Positions 1 through 11,440 of a stretch of DNA of 64,000 bases are shown here, one piece after another; the stretch's first letter is position 1, and the number at the start of each line of letters is the position of its first letter. The stretch covers positions 147,501-211,500 of the forward strand of contig JAMWET010001643.1 in assembly GCA_024036415.1 (NCBI GenBank), given 5' to 3'. A program made the translations under genes and the position numbers. This DNA comes from Prochilodus magdalenae (taxonomy: Eukaryota > Chordata > Actinopteri > Characiformes > Prochilodontidae). The notes under the pieces were generated by a model. It saw nothing but the letters and a program-made list of their open reading frames with translations. It did not search any database and was not told the DNA's origin.

Positions 1-439
1 TTTAAGACACCTGGGACGTTTCACCTTCAGGTGTGCTAAGTTTGTTTGCTTGTTGATTTGAGCCAGGTTCTCCAAACAGGAAGATCTGACATGCAAACAG
101 AACCACTGCTTAATAAAGAACCCACAGCTGAATTACTGATCTCTGCCTCTGCGGTGGAACACCGTCCACTAAGCTGATGTTAATCTGAAGTACGGATAAA
201 GACACTTTACCTTTAACGTTACACTCAATCGCTTCCCTTCACAGGAATTCGAGGTTTTAATCGCCTACGATTAAAGAGTCTGCTTTTCAGGCGCTGTGCT
301 TTTAAATAGGTTGTATTTATTATCAGAATACTGAGGAGAAAGGTGATAAAGTTTAACTCAGCATGTCAGCCCTTCGCCCAAACCTCGCTCTACTTCCTGA
401 AACAGTGAAAAGTGAAAAGTCACTTCCCGTAAATCTCCA
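1..439. other. Left-edge stretch without recognisable gene
   Basis: No coding exon, RNA gene or clear repeat can be supported here. The sequence is moderately AT-rich and non-repetitive. If the CpG island to its right drives a leftward transcript, this would be the start of that gene's first intron. Confidence 0.5.
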
Positions 440-690
440 GCGACGCCTGTGTCTACCCCACACCCGCATTCCGGTAAGCCCCGCCTCTCCTGCGGCGTCT
501 GGCCAATCCCAACGCGGGGTCGCGGAAGCTTCTAACCAATCCTGGCGTCGGAGGCGGGACTTACCGGGATACGGGTGGGAGAAACAGCAACGCCTACCGT
601 AGTTCTCGCGAACCGGGCCTTGCAGCCCAAATTAGCAGGAATACATCAACCCACGGCATCCCGTCCGGAACCAAAGGGTCCCGCCAGCAC
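440..690. promoter_or_regulatory. CpG-rich promoter-like island
   Basis: A GC- and CpG-rich island with two CCAAT boxes (503-507 and 536-540), several GC-box-like CCCGCC/GGCGGG stretches and a TCTCGCGA core at 604-611, an element typical of vertebrate housekeeping promoters. On the minus strand a strong donor (CCCG|GTAAGT, exon edge at 565) lies about 40 bases after that core, so a short noncoding first exon running left is plausible. A weaker plus-strand donor-like site is present near 475. Direction is therefore not settled. By analogy with the human PLAT-IKBKB head-to-head arrangement, a leftward gene such as ikbkb is conceivable, but no coding sequence of it is in the window. Confidence 0.55.
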
Positions 691-781
691 AGCCTGTGGA
701 GTTTCAGTGTCCCTAATGAGACTGGACGAACAAACACACATCACAGGGTGCAATACGACACACACATCACATCCACAGCCG

Positions 782-2342
782 GTGATTCGGTAGATTATGA
801 TGGATTATCCTGTGATTAGGTAGATTATGATGGATTATCCTGTGATTAGGTAGACTATGATTGGTTATCCTGTGATTGGGTAGATTATGATGGATTATCC
901 TGTGATTAGGTAGATTATGATGGATTATCCTGTGATTAGGTAGATTACGATGGATTATCCTGTGATTAGGTAGATTACGATGGATTATCCTGTGATAAGG
1001 TAGACTATGATTGGTTATGCTGTGATTAGGTAGATTATTATGGATTATCTTGTTATTAGGTAGATTATGATAGATTATCATGTTATTAGGTAGACTATTA
1101 TGGATTATCTTGTGATTAGGTAGACTATGATTGGTTATGCTGTGATTAGGTAGATTATGATGGATTATCCTGTGATTAGGTAGATTATGATGGATTATCC
1201 TGTGATTAGGTAGATTATTATGGATTATCCTGTGATTGGGTAGATTACGATGGATTATCCTGTGATTAGGTAGACTATGATTGGTTATGCTGTGATTAGG
1301 TAGATTATTATGGATTATCTTGTTATTAGGTAGATTATGATAGATTATCATGTTATTAGGTAGACTATTATGGATTATCTTGTGATTAGGTAGACTATGA
1401 TTGGTTATGCTGTGATTAGGTAGATTATGATGGATTATCCTGTGATTAGGTAGATTATTATGGATTATCTTGTGATTAGGTAGACTATGATTGGTTATGC
1501 TGTGATTAGGTAGATTATTATGGATTATCCTGTGATTAGGTAGATTATGATGGATTATCCTGTGATTAGGTAGATTATTATGGATTATCCTGTGATTAGG
1601 TAGATTATGATTGGTTATGCTGTGATTAGGTAGACTATTATGGATTATCATGTTATTAGGTAGATTATGATGGATTATCCTGTAATTAGGTAGACTATTA
1701 TGGACTATCTTGTGATTAGGTAGATTATGATTGGTTATGCTGTGATTAGGTAGACTATGATTGGTTATGCTGTGATTAGGTAGATTATTATGGATTATCC
1801 TGTGATTATGTATCTTATGATGGATTATCCTGTGATTAGGTAGATTATTATGGGTTATCCGGTGATTACGTATATTATGATGGGTTATCCTGTGAATTAG
1901 TAGATTACGATGGATTATCCTGTGATTATGTAGATTATTATGGATTATCCTGTGATTAGGTAGATTATGATGGATTATCCTGTGATTATGTAGATTATGA
2001 TGGGTTATCCTGTGATTAGGTAGATTATTATGGATTATCCTGTGATTATGTATCTTATGATGGATTATCCTGTGATTATGTAGATTATGATGGATTATCC
2101 TGTGATTAGGTAGATTATTATGGATTATCCTGTGATTATGTAGATTATGATGGATTATCCTGTGATTATGTAGATTATTATGGATTATCCTGTGATTATG
2201 TAGATTATGATGGATTATGCTGTGATTAGGTAGATTATTATGGATTATCCTGTGATTAGGTAGATTACGATTGGTTATCATGTGATTATGTAGATTATGA
2301 TGGATTATCCTGTGATTATGTAGATTATGATGGATTATCCTG
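782..2342. repeat. 30-bp minisatellite, about 52 copies
   Basis: A near-perfect tandem array with a strict 30-base period; consensus halves are TGTGATTAGGTAGATTA and TGATGGATTATCC. Variant units (TATTATGG, GGTTATGC, CTATGATTGG) recur in blocks, suggesting a higher-order structure. Because 30 is divisible by 3 and the unit lacks minus-strand stops, the minus strand reads open for 504 codons as a 10-residue His/Asn/Ile repeat. That is a by-product of the period and not a gene. Confidence 0.95.
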
Positions 2343-3510
2343 CTATAAGTATGGTAGTTTATGGTTAGGAGAAAGAGCCTGTAATGTGTGAAGGTGTGGC
2401 TCTACCTGCTATCTACTAAACCTCTTTATGGCCTCCTTTCTCCATCACTTAGCAGTCCCTGCTGTGCTCATGTGTTCATTTCCCAAGCATGGGTTTCCTG
2501 TGGTACCACCCCGTGTGGACAGATATACACGAACCCCAAACTGACCTTGAAAGGAGTTTCCTTTAAATCTTTTTCATTACAAAAGAATCTTTCTGTGGGA
2601 CTGTTACCAATCCAGTTCTCGAAAACCAGAATAATAACCATGGACAGAATAATAATACATTCACACAGTACCGGAATTATTAATTATGGGCTCTCAGAAA
2701 GGATAACCCTTTGACCCTTCAGACAGTCTGACTTTCTGCAGAAGGACATTATAGAGCTTCCTGATTTCCCGGGCTCCTCTTGGTCTATTTGTTGGTCTAT
2801 CTGTTGGGATCTGTTGCGATGTGGCTGAAGTGACTATTTGTAAAAACCCGAGGCCTCTGAAGTGAAAGCAGTTCGGTATGGCTCATTGGAATGGCGGTTG
2901 CTGATGATGGCTAACTGCGGCCCAACACATATCTGGATCATGCACAGTGTCTATGATTTATGTCCGTGTGCTTATCACGTTGGACTGCTGGTTGACCGCT
3001 ATGAAACTCCCAGTCGTGTTTGGACTCACACTCTGTCAACAATCGGTCCTGCTTTCAGATGTGCGACACGAGTCGGTTTAGTGTTTCCCACATCACCACA
3101 GCAGAGAAGCGTATCTGAGCCCTTGTGTTTGTGACGGATAGGAAAACAGTCCTGTGATGATGCTGGTCACACCAGTTGTTGAATGATTGTACGCGTGACG
3201 CTGGTCTTTGTGTGGCGTCCAGCTAAAACGCCCCCAGCAGTTCTCCCAGTGTTTATGCAGCAGTTTCCTGTTAGCGTGAGGCGTGGAGGCTGATACAGGG
3301 ATGTGTGACATAGTCCTAGATCTAAACACGCCTGAGTCACACACAAGCGTGGTTCTAGATATATCACCCTTCATTATCATACCCATATATACTACAGCAC
3401 AGCTGAACACGGAACCTCTGTCAGGTGCTTAACCTACACATAAGTGGACACCTACTCATCTAATCTGAAACGTTGTGAAAGGTTTGATTGCATTCAGCCA
3501 CAGCAGCATT
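2343..3510. other. Gene-less stretch
   Basis: Unique-looking sequence with no supported exon, RNA gene or tandem repeat. The short open frames here show no recognisable domain and no splice-supported structure. Confidence 0.5.
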
Positions 3511-4257
3511 ACACTGCAAAAAATGAGATCTTGGCAAGTACACCGGTCCTATTCCCAGTGGATTTAAAAAATAATAATAAAACTGGATCTTAAAATTCTA
3601 AGTTTAATGTTATTTAGCCAAATTTCCAGGCAGTTGTTATTTGTCTCACTTTACTGGCAAATATTTTGGTCTGTTATTCAAAATTACTATTATACATTTT
3701 TATTATTAATATTATTTGTCCAATTATCTGCCAATATTGTGAGACAATTTGGTTTAGTAATATCACTTAAGTAAAAGAAATATCTGGAAATACATTAAAC
3801 AAGCCTACAACAATCTCCAAATGAAAACTTTAAGACATATTAACTAGAAATAATAAATATAATTTTACTCGCCAATGTCTAACTGGTTAGCAGAGCAGTG
3901 GGCTCATGCACATACTGGCCAGTGAAATGATCTTATTTCTAGAGGATGTATCTTAAAATTCTTATTTTTGAGGTTGTTTTAAACTCGTTTCCAGATTAGC
4001 CCTATTTCCAGGCTGTTGTTATTAGTTTTGAGTGATTTTATTAAACCAGATTTTGTCACTATATTAGATAATTTGGTCTGTTTTAGACGTATTTCTTAAA
4101 ATTAGTGAAATTATCTACTGATATTGTGAGAAAAGTTGGATTTATTTAAAACAGGCTAAAATATCTGGAATCCGGAATTCTTAAAATATGCTTACAACTA
4201 TCTCAAAATGAAAACTATAATATATATTAACTAGAAATAAGATTTCTCACAGTGTAG
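3511..4257. mobile_element. AT-rich DNA transposon relic with CACTG termini
   Basis: Begins with CACTGCAAAAAATGAGATCT and ends with a rough inverse (GATTTCTCACAGTG). Its interior has repeated phrases such as TTGGTCTGTT, TCCAGGC and AACTAGAAATAA. Related pieces lie at about 4572-4690 and 55645-55855; the last ends CTCATTTTGTGCAGTG, the inverse of the start. No transposase is visible, so this is a non-autonomous family of uncertain class. Confidence 0.6.
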
Positions 4258-4849
4258 TTGGGTCAGGCACACACACCAATTATTTGTTATAACGCCATAT
4301 AATTTTACAAATTAATTAAAACATTTGGCTTAATAAAAACATTTAAAAATACAAAAATAAAGTCATTTTAAAAAGAGCACTCTGATAAAAGAGACGTTTA
4401 AGATATATAACTAGATATAGCACATTATTGGCGAGATTCCAAGATTCCACAATCTCATTCCTTGCCATGTGTGTTCCTCTTGTGCTGCATTTTTTTACTT
4501 TTACTTTTTTGGGAGGACTTTGGAACATTGTTGTGAGAATTTGATTGCATTTACCCACAAGAGCAGGCCCTCACTGCAATAAATGAGAAATTGCCAAGTA
4601 AATGATCTAATAGCTCATTAATATATATTAAAATTCTCATTTTGAGATTTATGTTTGACTTATTTCACATTTTATATCTTTTATACGGAAATTAAATAAA
4701 TGACGTTGGAGGATCGGTTCTGGATCACTACCGCCACCCAACTAATCCCAAAGACACCGGAAGAACTTCACCACTCCTGAGGATACTGTTCCCAGCCCAG
4801 TGCCCGGGGGGTTATGGTGACCCAAGGCCCATGTGCAGCTCCACCAGAC
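4258..4849. other. AT-rich spacer with partial repeat copy
   Basis: No gene. Contains a second partial copy of the CACTG-ended element at about 4572-4690 (CACTGCAATAAATGAG) inside AT-rich sequence. Confidence 0.45.
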
Positions 4850-5190
4850 CATCCTGTTCACTGCTCCTCTACACTTCTACTGGTCCACTGTGAAGGGCCT
4901 CCTGAGAAGCTGCATCACTGTGTGGTACGGCAGCTCCACTGCAGCAGAGTGGAAGGCCCTGCAGAGGGTGGTGAAGGCTGTACAGCACATCAGCACAGCT
5001 GCCCTCCCACCCATACAGGACATCTACGACAGGAGACGTCCGAGCAAAGCAGTCACCATATCCTCAGACCCCTCACACCCCAGCCATCCCCTGGTCCAAC
5101 CTCTGCCCTCCAGAAAGAGGTACCGGAACATCCGAGCCAGGACCACCAGGTTCAGGAACAGCTTTTACCCTAGAGCTGTCAAACGGGTCA
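4850..5190 (+). mobile_element. LINE reverse-transcriptase 3' end remnant
   Basis: The plus strand reads through ITVWYGSSTAAEWKALQRVV, AVQHIS, DIYDRRRPSKA, DPSHPSHPL and RARTTRFRNSFYPRAV. These phrases are the C-terminal tail of reverse-transcriptase polyproteins from common fish non-LTR retrotransposons. Only this tail is present and it has no start of its own, so it is a truncated relic and not a cellular gene. Confidence 0.75.
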
Positions 5191-5204
5191 CACCGGCAGC
5201 GCCT

Positions 5205-5345
5205 ACCAGCACCCACCAGAACATGACTGCTACACTATCCTTAACACCACGTCTCCGTCACCAAAGACTGCTGTGGTGTCGTACCAGACTGTCATGGAGT
5301 GACTCAGAATGGCACCGGGTCATCTTCAGTGACGCTCTAGTCCTG
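5205..5345 (+). mobile_element. Tc1-like transposase fragment
   Basis: Reads RLRHQRLLWCRTRLSW then SEWHRVIFSDALV, matching the catalytic-core neighbourhood of Tc1 transposases (xWRxVIFSDES). The same family is present in longer form at 59745-60235. The fragment is truncated on both sides and inactive. Confidence 0.65.
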
Positions 5346-5639
5346 TCCTGAGGAAGCACTCAACCTGAGTCTCTGGGAATGCTGACTGAGTCCAGGTGGA
5401 GGGGGGACGGTTTTAAAAACCTCATCTCAAGGTCTCCTAGTTGTACTGGGTTGCTGGGATGGACAGTGCGCTACATCCCTGTCCTCCTGAAGTCTCTTCA
5501 TCTGGCGTAAAAATGACAACTTGAGTTAAAGTTTTCCACCAGGTAATGTTACCTGTACCAGTAATAGTTACGTGTATAGGGAGTACTGACTTTGCCACCA
5601 AATTCTAATTTTTGACTTGCAGGGGACAAGACTAGACTG

Positions 5640-6560
5640 GTTCTGATCTTATCTGTGTAGCAGAACTTTCTCAGTTAGAGTGGGCAATTGTTTTTCATTG
5701 GTTCTCACCATTATAGACTATGGAGTACCTCAGGGTTCTGTATTAGGGCCTCTCCTCTTCTCCGTGTATATCCTTCTATCCAGAAGTATAAATCTCTTTT
5801 TACTGTGGTGCTGGTGACACGCAGTTCCTCCTACCACATGTTCACGGTGGAGTGTCTCAGTGAGTGTTTAGTAGAGGTTAAATAACCAGGATACTTTGAA
5901 CCTATTTAATCATCAGGGAGCATCTTCACAACATGTAAAGGTCTGAGTGAAGATTCCCGGTGGTCTTTCTGATCCGGACCTCAGATATGCCCCTCAGTTT
6001 TGTCATTTTTTTTTGTTTTTTTCGTTTTTTTTAGGTTTTTTTGGTTTTTTTTAGTTTTTTTTAGTATTTATGATTCAAAAATTTTAATTTTCCTCCTTTT
6101 TTTTCGCTTCATGACCTTGAAAAAGTCCTTTACGCCTTCATGATCAGACCTTCCTGATTATTCTGAGTTGTTCAAGGCTCGTCTCCACTGAGTGCAGCAC
6201 AGAGCTGCTAGGCTGTCTGCAGACACCAAGAAAGGGGACCACATCACTGCCTCTCCTGCCACTCCTGCCACTCCTGCCACTGCGTCTAGCCTCTCCTCAT
6301 TGGCCTCCTGTCTATTACAGGACCCAGTTTAAAGCTCCTTTATTGGTTGTTAAAGCTAGCCCCTTCGCTACACTGCAGATTGCTCCACCCGTAATCTCTG
6401 AGGTCTTCAGATTGGTTCCTTCTGGCTGTTCCACTGTCTCGGATTTTAGCTTGAGGCAGTTTCACAGTGACTCTGGCTGTTTTCCCTGTCCCACTGTAAC
6501 ACACCTGGGAGCCTGGAGTGATGACAGGTCCCACCTGCTGGCTATCATAATGATGTTTTG
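5640..6560 (+). mobile_element. Decayed LINE with GVPQGSVLGPLLFS motif
   Basis: Around 5719-5770 the plus strand encodes YGVPQGSVLGPLLFS, the conserved reverse-transcriptase motif upstream of the active site of L2/CR1-like fish LINEs. Further on (6180-6330) it resembles the 'RAARL...KKGDHIT' tail found in the same families. Frameshifts, stops and a T-rich insertion (6001-6100) interrupt it, and the catalytic YADD motif is not intact. Confidence 0.7.
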
Positions 6561-6843
6561 GAATAACTGAAGTCTGAGGGGAAGTTTCGTGCCTCCACCC
6601 ACCTCAGATCACCCACCTTGTGGTTCTAGGACAGAACTAAAATACAAGCCTGATTCTATCAGATAGAAATGAGCGAGGAATCTTTAGTGCCCAGAAATCA
6701 TCAGGCCTTCTCTGAAGCCCTAGAGGCCTATGCAGGTTTCCCTCTGATTCGTTCTCACCTCCACTCAGCTCATACCAGAGGTACTGGATAGAGCTCCATT
6801 ACTCCAGAGAGTCCCGCTGCCCCACAGCCTAATGTCTGGGATA

Positions 6844-7310
6844 CACTATACTGCCAAAAGTATTCACTCCCCCGTCCAAATTATTGAATTTAAGTGTTCC
6901 AGTCACTTCCGTGTCCACAGGTGTGTAAAACCGAGCACCTAGACATGCAGACTGCTCCTAAAGACATTAGTGAGAGACTGGGTCGCTCTCAGGAGCTCAG
7001 TGAACTCCAGCGTGGTACCGTGATAGGATGCTCCACCTGTGCTACAAGCCCAGTGGTGAAATTCCCCCCTACTAAATATTCCACAGTCCACTGTCAGTGG
7101 GATTAGAACACAGTGGGAGTGATCGGGAACGACAGCAGCTCAGACAGGAAGTGCTACGTACAACGTCAGAGCGGGGTCAGCGGATGCTGAGGGTCATAGG
7201 TCACCAACTTTGGAGGTCTGTCCATCACTACAGACCTCCAACCTTCATGTGTCCTTCAGATCAGCTCAGGAACAGTGTGTAGAGCTTCATGGAAAGAGTT
7301 TCCATGGCTG
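6844..7310 (+). mobile_element. Tc1-like element, 5' part only
   Basis: Starts with the terminal sequence TATACTGCCAAAAGTATTCA and continues with the N-terminal region of a Tc1 transposase (MGRSQELSELQR-type, GCSTCATSPVV, then SQ..STVHCQWD) in broken frames. It ends around GTGTGTAGAGCTTCATGG. The catalytic half is missing. Confidence 0.75.
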
Positions 7311-7925
7311 TCGCTCAAGTTCATACGCGTGAAGGCAGACGAGCGAATATACCCGGATGAGCTGCCCTCAGCAGGTCGCAGAAATAAGACAAGCTTGGTG
7401 ATTTTAAGCGTAGTCTGCCGGTCGTCCTGTTGTTGGACTGAATTGCTCTCTAATCACACACAGATGGGAGCTGGCTGTGACCTTCTCTAGTTTGGAGACA
7501 GTTCTCATTAGCTCCACACCCCGACCAGACCCCAAAGAGGTCGCCAAGGCTGCCAGCACGCTAAGAATAACCAACGTACGTTTATCACTTCCTGGCTGGG
7601 TTTTAGGGGGCTGAGGTACAGAGCGATTATGTTGTGTTCTGGAAACCCAACAGAATGAGGATCTGCTGACAGCTGGGCCTGTGCAGGCCTATACCCACCC
7701 AACTACACCCACACAGAGCTGCTAGTGCCTCACGGGTTTAATGCCTGAGTTAGTGAAGCCTAAGTCTAAGCAGTTTTTCGTTTGCTGTCTGCTGAGTAGA
7801 AGCTCCAGGAAGCACCAGGCCGGTCGCTCATTTACATATTTAAAAATAAGGGTGCTAAAAACAACAGATCACAGTACAGAGGTGTAGAACTGATACACAC
7901 AGGTCATGTCTGTTTGTTAGCCCGA
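7311..7925. other. Gene-less stretch
   Basis: Nothing supported: no exon, RNA gene or clear repeat. Confidence 0.45.
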
Positions 7926-8345
7926 GCTCCAATAACTGCTGGGCCTGGACTGGACCAGGTTCTGGATGTAGCCACATCAGTGTTCAGACACTCTCACCTC
8001 CGCTGTTGGTCCAGATGTGGTGGAGGCCTTCCCTGGCACAGTTCCGAGGAGAATTCCCTGTAGACTGGGATTGTATCCACTGCTGGTAGACCCGTATGAC
8101 CGTACGCTTCCACACACCTGCAGATTCAGCTACTTCCTTCACACTATGGTCTTTGGCCACGCCCACATGCAGTCCCTCCTTTTAGCCAATCATTAACATC
8201 TGCTCTGGAGCCATTTTCCACACATGGAACGAGACATTCCCTGCACTGTAGCACCTCTTCCCAATCTATGGATCCCGTCACTCACACCCCGCATGTACTT
8301 ATAGCCCCATCATCCTCGTGCAGCGCCATCTGCAGGACCCTGAAG
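7926..8345 (-). mobile_element. Tc1-like N-terminal fragment, family copy 1
   Basis: The minus strand encodes VAKDHSVKEVAESAGVWKRT followed by VIRVYQQWIQSQSTGNSPRN, the helix-turn-helix start of a Tc1-like transposase. It is preceded by a 5' leader that ends MAPEQMLMIG with a stop before the frame resumes. Catalytic domains are absent. Four further copies lie at about 14130, 25975, 43920 and 50385. Confidence 0.75.
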
Positions 8346-8989
8346 GTACTACCGCCTTACACACACAGGGCGACTCGTTTTCTGTCTGATGATTTCAGAG
8401 TGATTGTTTATACAGACGCTGTTTGTAGTGCAGCTCCTAAAGACCTGTAAAGACCGTAACCTGTTATCCATGTTAACCCCTGAACACCCGAAAGTTTAAA
8501 CCCTTAACTCACATGACAACGCACACACGGGTTAGATAGTAGGTACTCTATTAGACTGCGCTGGCTCATTGAGAGTTAGAGAATCTAGAATAAACATTGA
8601 CTTTTCTAATGAATCCCAGAGAAGACTTTTCAAGGGCGTAGCTCCCTCTGATTCATGGTAGATACTGAGAATAATAATCTCCTAAGACCTGGGGGACCTG
8701 CAGGACCTAGGGGAGTCCACCGTTTGTATTGGCTGAGGGACACAAAGACAAAACAATAGGCAAATAAGGAGGACACGTAAACCTCCAGATCAACATTACC
8801 CCATGTTTTTGTTGCTAAATGCTTTAAAACAAATACAGAAAATTAGAAATACAAAATTACATCAGAGCTATGAAATGTTACTGGCAGGACGGATCGAATG
8901 ACCTCATGGGCCGTGCAAATGGCAGCCTTGCTGAGGAATAATAACAGGATACTGAGACTGGAGTTACTTTAGGGCCCTAAAGATTCAGG
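8346..8989. other. Gene-less stretch
   Basis: No feature supported. Confidence 0.45.
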
Positions 8990-10090
8990 GGGTTGGGTTG
9001 GGGTAGTTGGGATGGGGCAGCTGGTTTAAGGGGCTTGAGTTGGTGTTGGGTTGGGGTGGTTGGATTGCGGGTTGAGTTGGGGTAGATTGGGGGATTAGGG
9101 TTGGGTTAAAGGAGGGTTTGGGGCATAAGTGTGGGTGGGGGGTTTGATTGTATTGGGGATTTAGGGGGAGTTGAGTTGGGTTGGGGGGATTAGGTTGGGG
9201 TGGTTGGGTTGGGGAGGTTGGATTGGTGAGGTAGGGCTGGGGGGTTTAGTGGGGGGGTTGGATTGGTGGGGGCTCCGGAGGTCCACAGACGGTTGCTAGG
9301 TGATATAAACAGCCAGGTGATGTTACACAGTTTTGCGGTGTAATCCAGCTAGGGGAGTTGGGTTATGGGAATTGGGTCGGGTTGGGTTGGGTTGGTGGGT
9401 TAAGTCTGAGGGGGGTGTCGGTTGTATTGGGGATTTGGGTTGGAATAGGGGAGTTGAGTTTGGTTTAATGGGGGCGGGGGGGGTTGGGTTGAGTTGGGGG
9501 GTTAGGTTGGGGGAATTGAGTTGGTGGGGGCACTGGCGGTCCACAGACGGTTGCTAGGTGATGTAAAAAGCCCTTCTGTCATGTTGGACTGCACACAGTT
9601 TTGAGATGTAATCCGGTTAGGGGAGTTGGGTTAAGGGAGTTGGGTTGGGGGTGTTGGGTTGGTGGGTTAGGTGAATGGGGTTTGGTTGTATTGGGGATTT
9701 GGGTTGGATTAGGGGAGTTGAGTTTGGTTGGGGGAAGTTGGGTTGGGGTTTGTGTGTTTGGACTTGTTGGGGTGGGTTAGGGGGTTTAATTGGGGGGGTT
9801 GGGTTGGGGAGTTAGGTTGGGTAGGGGGTTAGGTTGGTGGGGGCTCTGGAGGTCCCCAGACGGTTGCTAGGTGATGTAAAGTGCTGTTCTGTCATGTTAG
9901 ACTGCACACAGTTTTGTGGTGTAATCTGTTTAGGGGAGATGGGTTGGGGGCATTAGGTTGGTGTTCGTGTTGTTGGACTGGTGGGGTGGGTTTGGGGGTT
10001 GAGTTGGGGGGCACTGGAGGTCCCCAGACGGTTGCTAGGTGATGTAAAAAGCCGTTCTGTCATGTTAGACTGCACACAGTTGTGCTGTGT
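8990..10090 (+). repeat. G-rich tandem macro-repeat (quadruplex-prone)
   Basis: The plus strand is built from GGGTTGGG/GGGGTTGAG-type runs, interrupted about every 165-310 bases by a conserved block GGTCC(A/C)CAGACGGTTGCTAGG (about 9277, 9538, 9851, 10018). Three of the blocks are followed by CTGTCATGTT(A/G)GACTGCACACAGTT. This is a tandem array of long units that each contain a G-rich segment. The many GGG runs make intramolecular G-quadruplexes likely. The array stops about 45 bases before the CRE of the plat promoter. Confidence 0.8.
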
Positions 10091-10133
10091 AATCCGCTTG
10101 GCACAAAACCTCATTCGATCAACCCCTTATAGA

Positions 10134-10141
10134 TGACGTCA
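10134..10141 (+). promoter_or_regulatory. CRE palindrome TGACGTCA
   Basis: A perfect cAMP-response element. Mammalian PLAT promoters are known to depend on a CRE/TRE-like site plus GC boxes, so the position just upstream of the predicted plat exon 1 fits. Function here is inferred. Confidence 0.7.
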
Positions 10142-10261
10142 CTCACAAGGTATTACTCACTGACCGCACACATCCTCCTAATCTGACCTGTGCAATCTAA
10201 CTCAGTGCCATGCTGGGAGAAGCCCGACCCCCTTCGCCCGCACAGAGACAGACCTCCAAAA

Positions 10262-10331
10262 CCCCGCCCAGGACGCTGCATCATCGCCATCATTAGCTCC
10301 GCCCCTTCCCGAGCAGCACTGGAGCATAAAT
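10262..10331 (+). promoter_or_regulatory. plat: plat core promoter: GC boxes and TATA-like CATAAAT
   Basis: GC boxes CCCCGCCC (10262-10269) and CTCCGCCCCTTCC (about 10297-10309) precede a TATA-like CATAAAT at 10325-10331. About 30 bases further on lies the GC-rich start of the predicted untranslated exon 1. With the CRE this forms a compact inducible promoter. Confidence 0.6.
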
Positions 10332-10354
10332 GCTGGCGAGTCCGCGGGAGCCGC

Positions 10355-10442
10355 AGACGCACGCTCAGAGTCGGACACCTGTGGATAAGAGGGTAGGACT
10401 TTCCGCCACTTCAGAGAACACACCGAGGAACAAGGTCTGAAG
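10355..10442 (+). other. plat: plat exon 1 (noncoding 5'UTR), predicted
   Basis: From about 30 bases after the TATA-like box to a strong donor CTGAAG|GTAAGA, with the last exon base at 10442. No ATG occurs in it, so translation would begin at 20201 after splicing, as in mammals where PLAT exon 1 is untranslated. The transcription start is approximate. Confidence 0.6.
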
Positions 10443-10939
10443 GTAAGAGCACCCTGCTGGACCTCCCGGCCGGGCACTGTGCGGGTCGCCTGAGAGTGCC
10501 GGTGCGCAGCGGTGGGGGTGTTTATCGTAGCTGGCTGCTGAGGGGTTCGTTGGTGTCTGAGGGGTCCTGATAGCGCACAGCGGCTGAACGTGCTGGAGCT
10601 GGAGCAGCGCTGCATACGCAAACACGAACCAGCAGTCAAGTCAGATAAAGACTGGGACTGAGCGCCTCCGGGCTGTACAGTGAGGTGCAGGACAGGGGCA
10701 GAGGGTTCTGGGTCCACACAGATCAGAACCGGATCATAGGCAAGAGTGTTCAGCACAGGGTTACAGGAGACCCAGCGCAGGGAAGGTGAAGTTTCAGACA
10801 GTCGGGTAGTATGGAAGTTGTTTTGGGTGCTTTATGATTGGACCTAACCCCCCTTCCCCCCCTCTTCTCTCTCTCTCTTTCTGAGTCACCCTCTCTCTCT
10901 TTGCACTCTCGTCTTATTGTCTCTCCTTTCTCAGGGTCC

Positions 10940-11440
10940 ACTCCATCAGCTCCACTGACCATACAGGACACTCTGTAGGTGTGCAGGTCCAGACTGTAGT
11001 CCATCTGTTTCTCTGTGTACTGTATTACCCTGTTCTTCAATGGTCAGGACCCCCACAGGACCCCCACAGAGCAGGTAGTATGTGGGTGGTGGGTCATTCT
11101 CAGCACTGCAGTGACACTGACGTGGTGGTGGTGTGTTAGTGTGGGTGGTGCTGATGTGAGTGGATCAGACACAGCAGTGCTGCTGGAGGGTTGAGACACT
11201 GTGTCCACTCACTGTCCACTCTAAGACACTCCTACCTTGCTGCTCCACCTTGTAGACGGACAGTCAGAGACGATAGCTCATCTGCTGCTGCACAGTGCAG
11301 TGTTGGTCATCCTCCAGTCCTTCATCAGTGGGCACAGGACACGGTTGGCTGCATAGTGTCACTGCAGTGCTGAGAATGATCCACCACCCACATAGTACCT
11401 GCTCTGTGGTGGTGTATGGTCAGTGGAGCTGATACAGTGG
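10940..11440. mobile_element. Non-autonomous DNA element with long TIRs
   Basis: Left arm CAGAGCAGGTAGTATGTGGG then TGGTGGGTCATTCTCAGCAC (about 11068-11108). The right arm (about 11355-11408) is its inverse: GCTGAGAATGATCCACCACC, then CACATAGTACCTGCTCTG. Interior phrases such as GGATCAGACACAGCAGTGCT and TCCTCCAGTCCTTCATCAGT belong to a very common fish repeat; the latter recurs at 21850. No transposase is present. Confidence 0.75.

Noticed and set aside
213..331. Possible minus-strand exon with acceptor CTCCTCAG and donor AAAG|GTAAAG
   Set aside because: All frames are closed by stops and there is no start codon. It could only be UTR, and nothing else supports it.
767..2281. 504-codon minus-strand open frame (His/Asn/Ile repeat)
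   Set aside because: It coincides with the 30-bp minisatellite. A period divisible by 3 without stops keeps it open, and there is no promoter, splice or domain evidence.
4833..5351. 172-codon open frame as a cellular gene
   Set aside because: Its sequence is the LINE reverse-transcriptase tail followed by a Tc1 fragment.
8990..10090. Interstitial telomere
   Set aside because: Repeats are irregular GGGTTGGG/GGGGTTGAG and not TTAGGG, and are broken by a conserved non-telomeric block.
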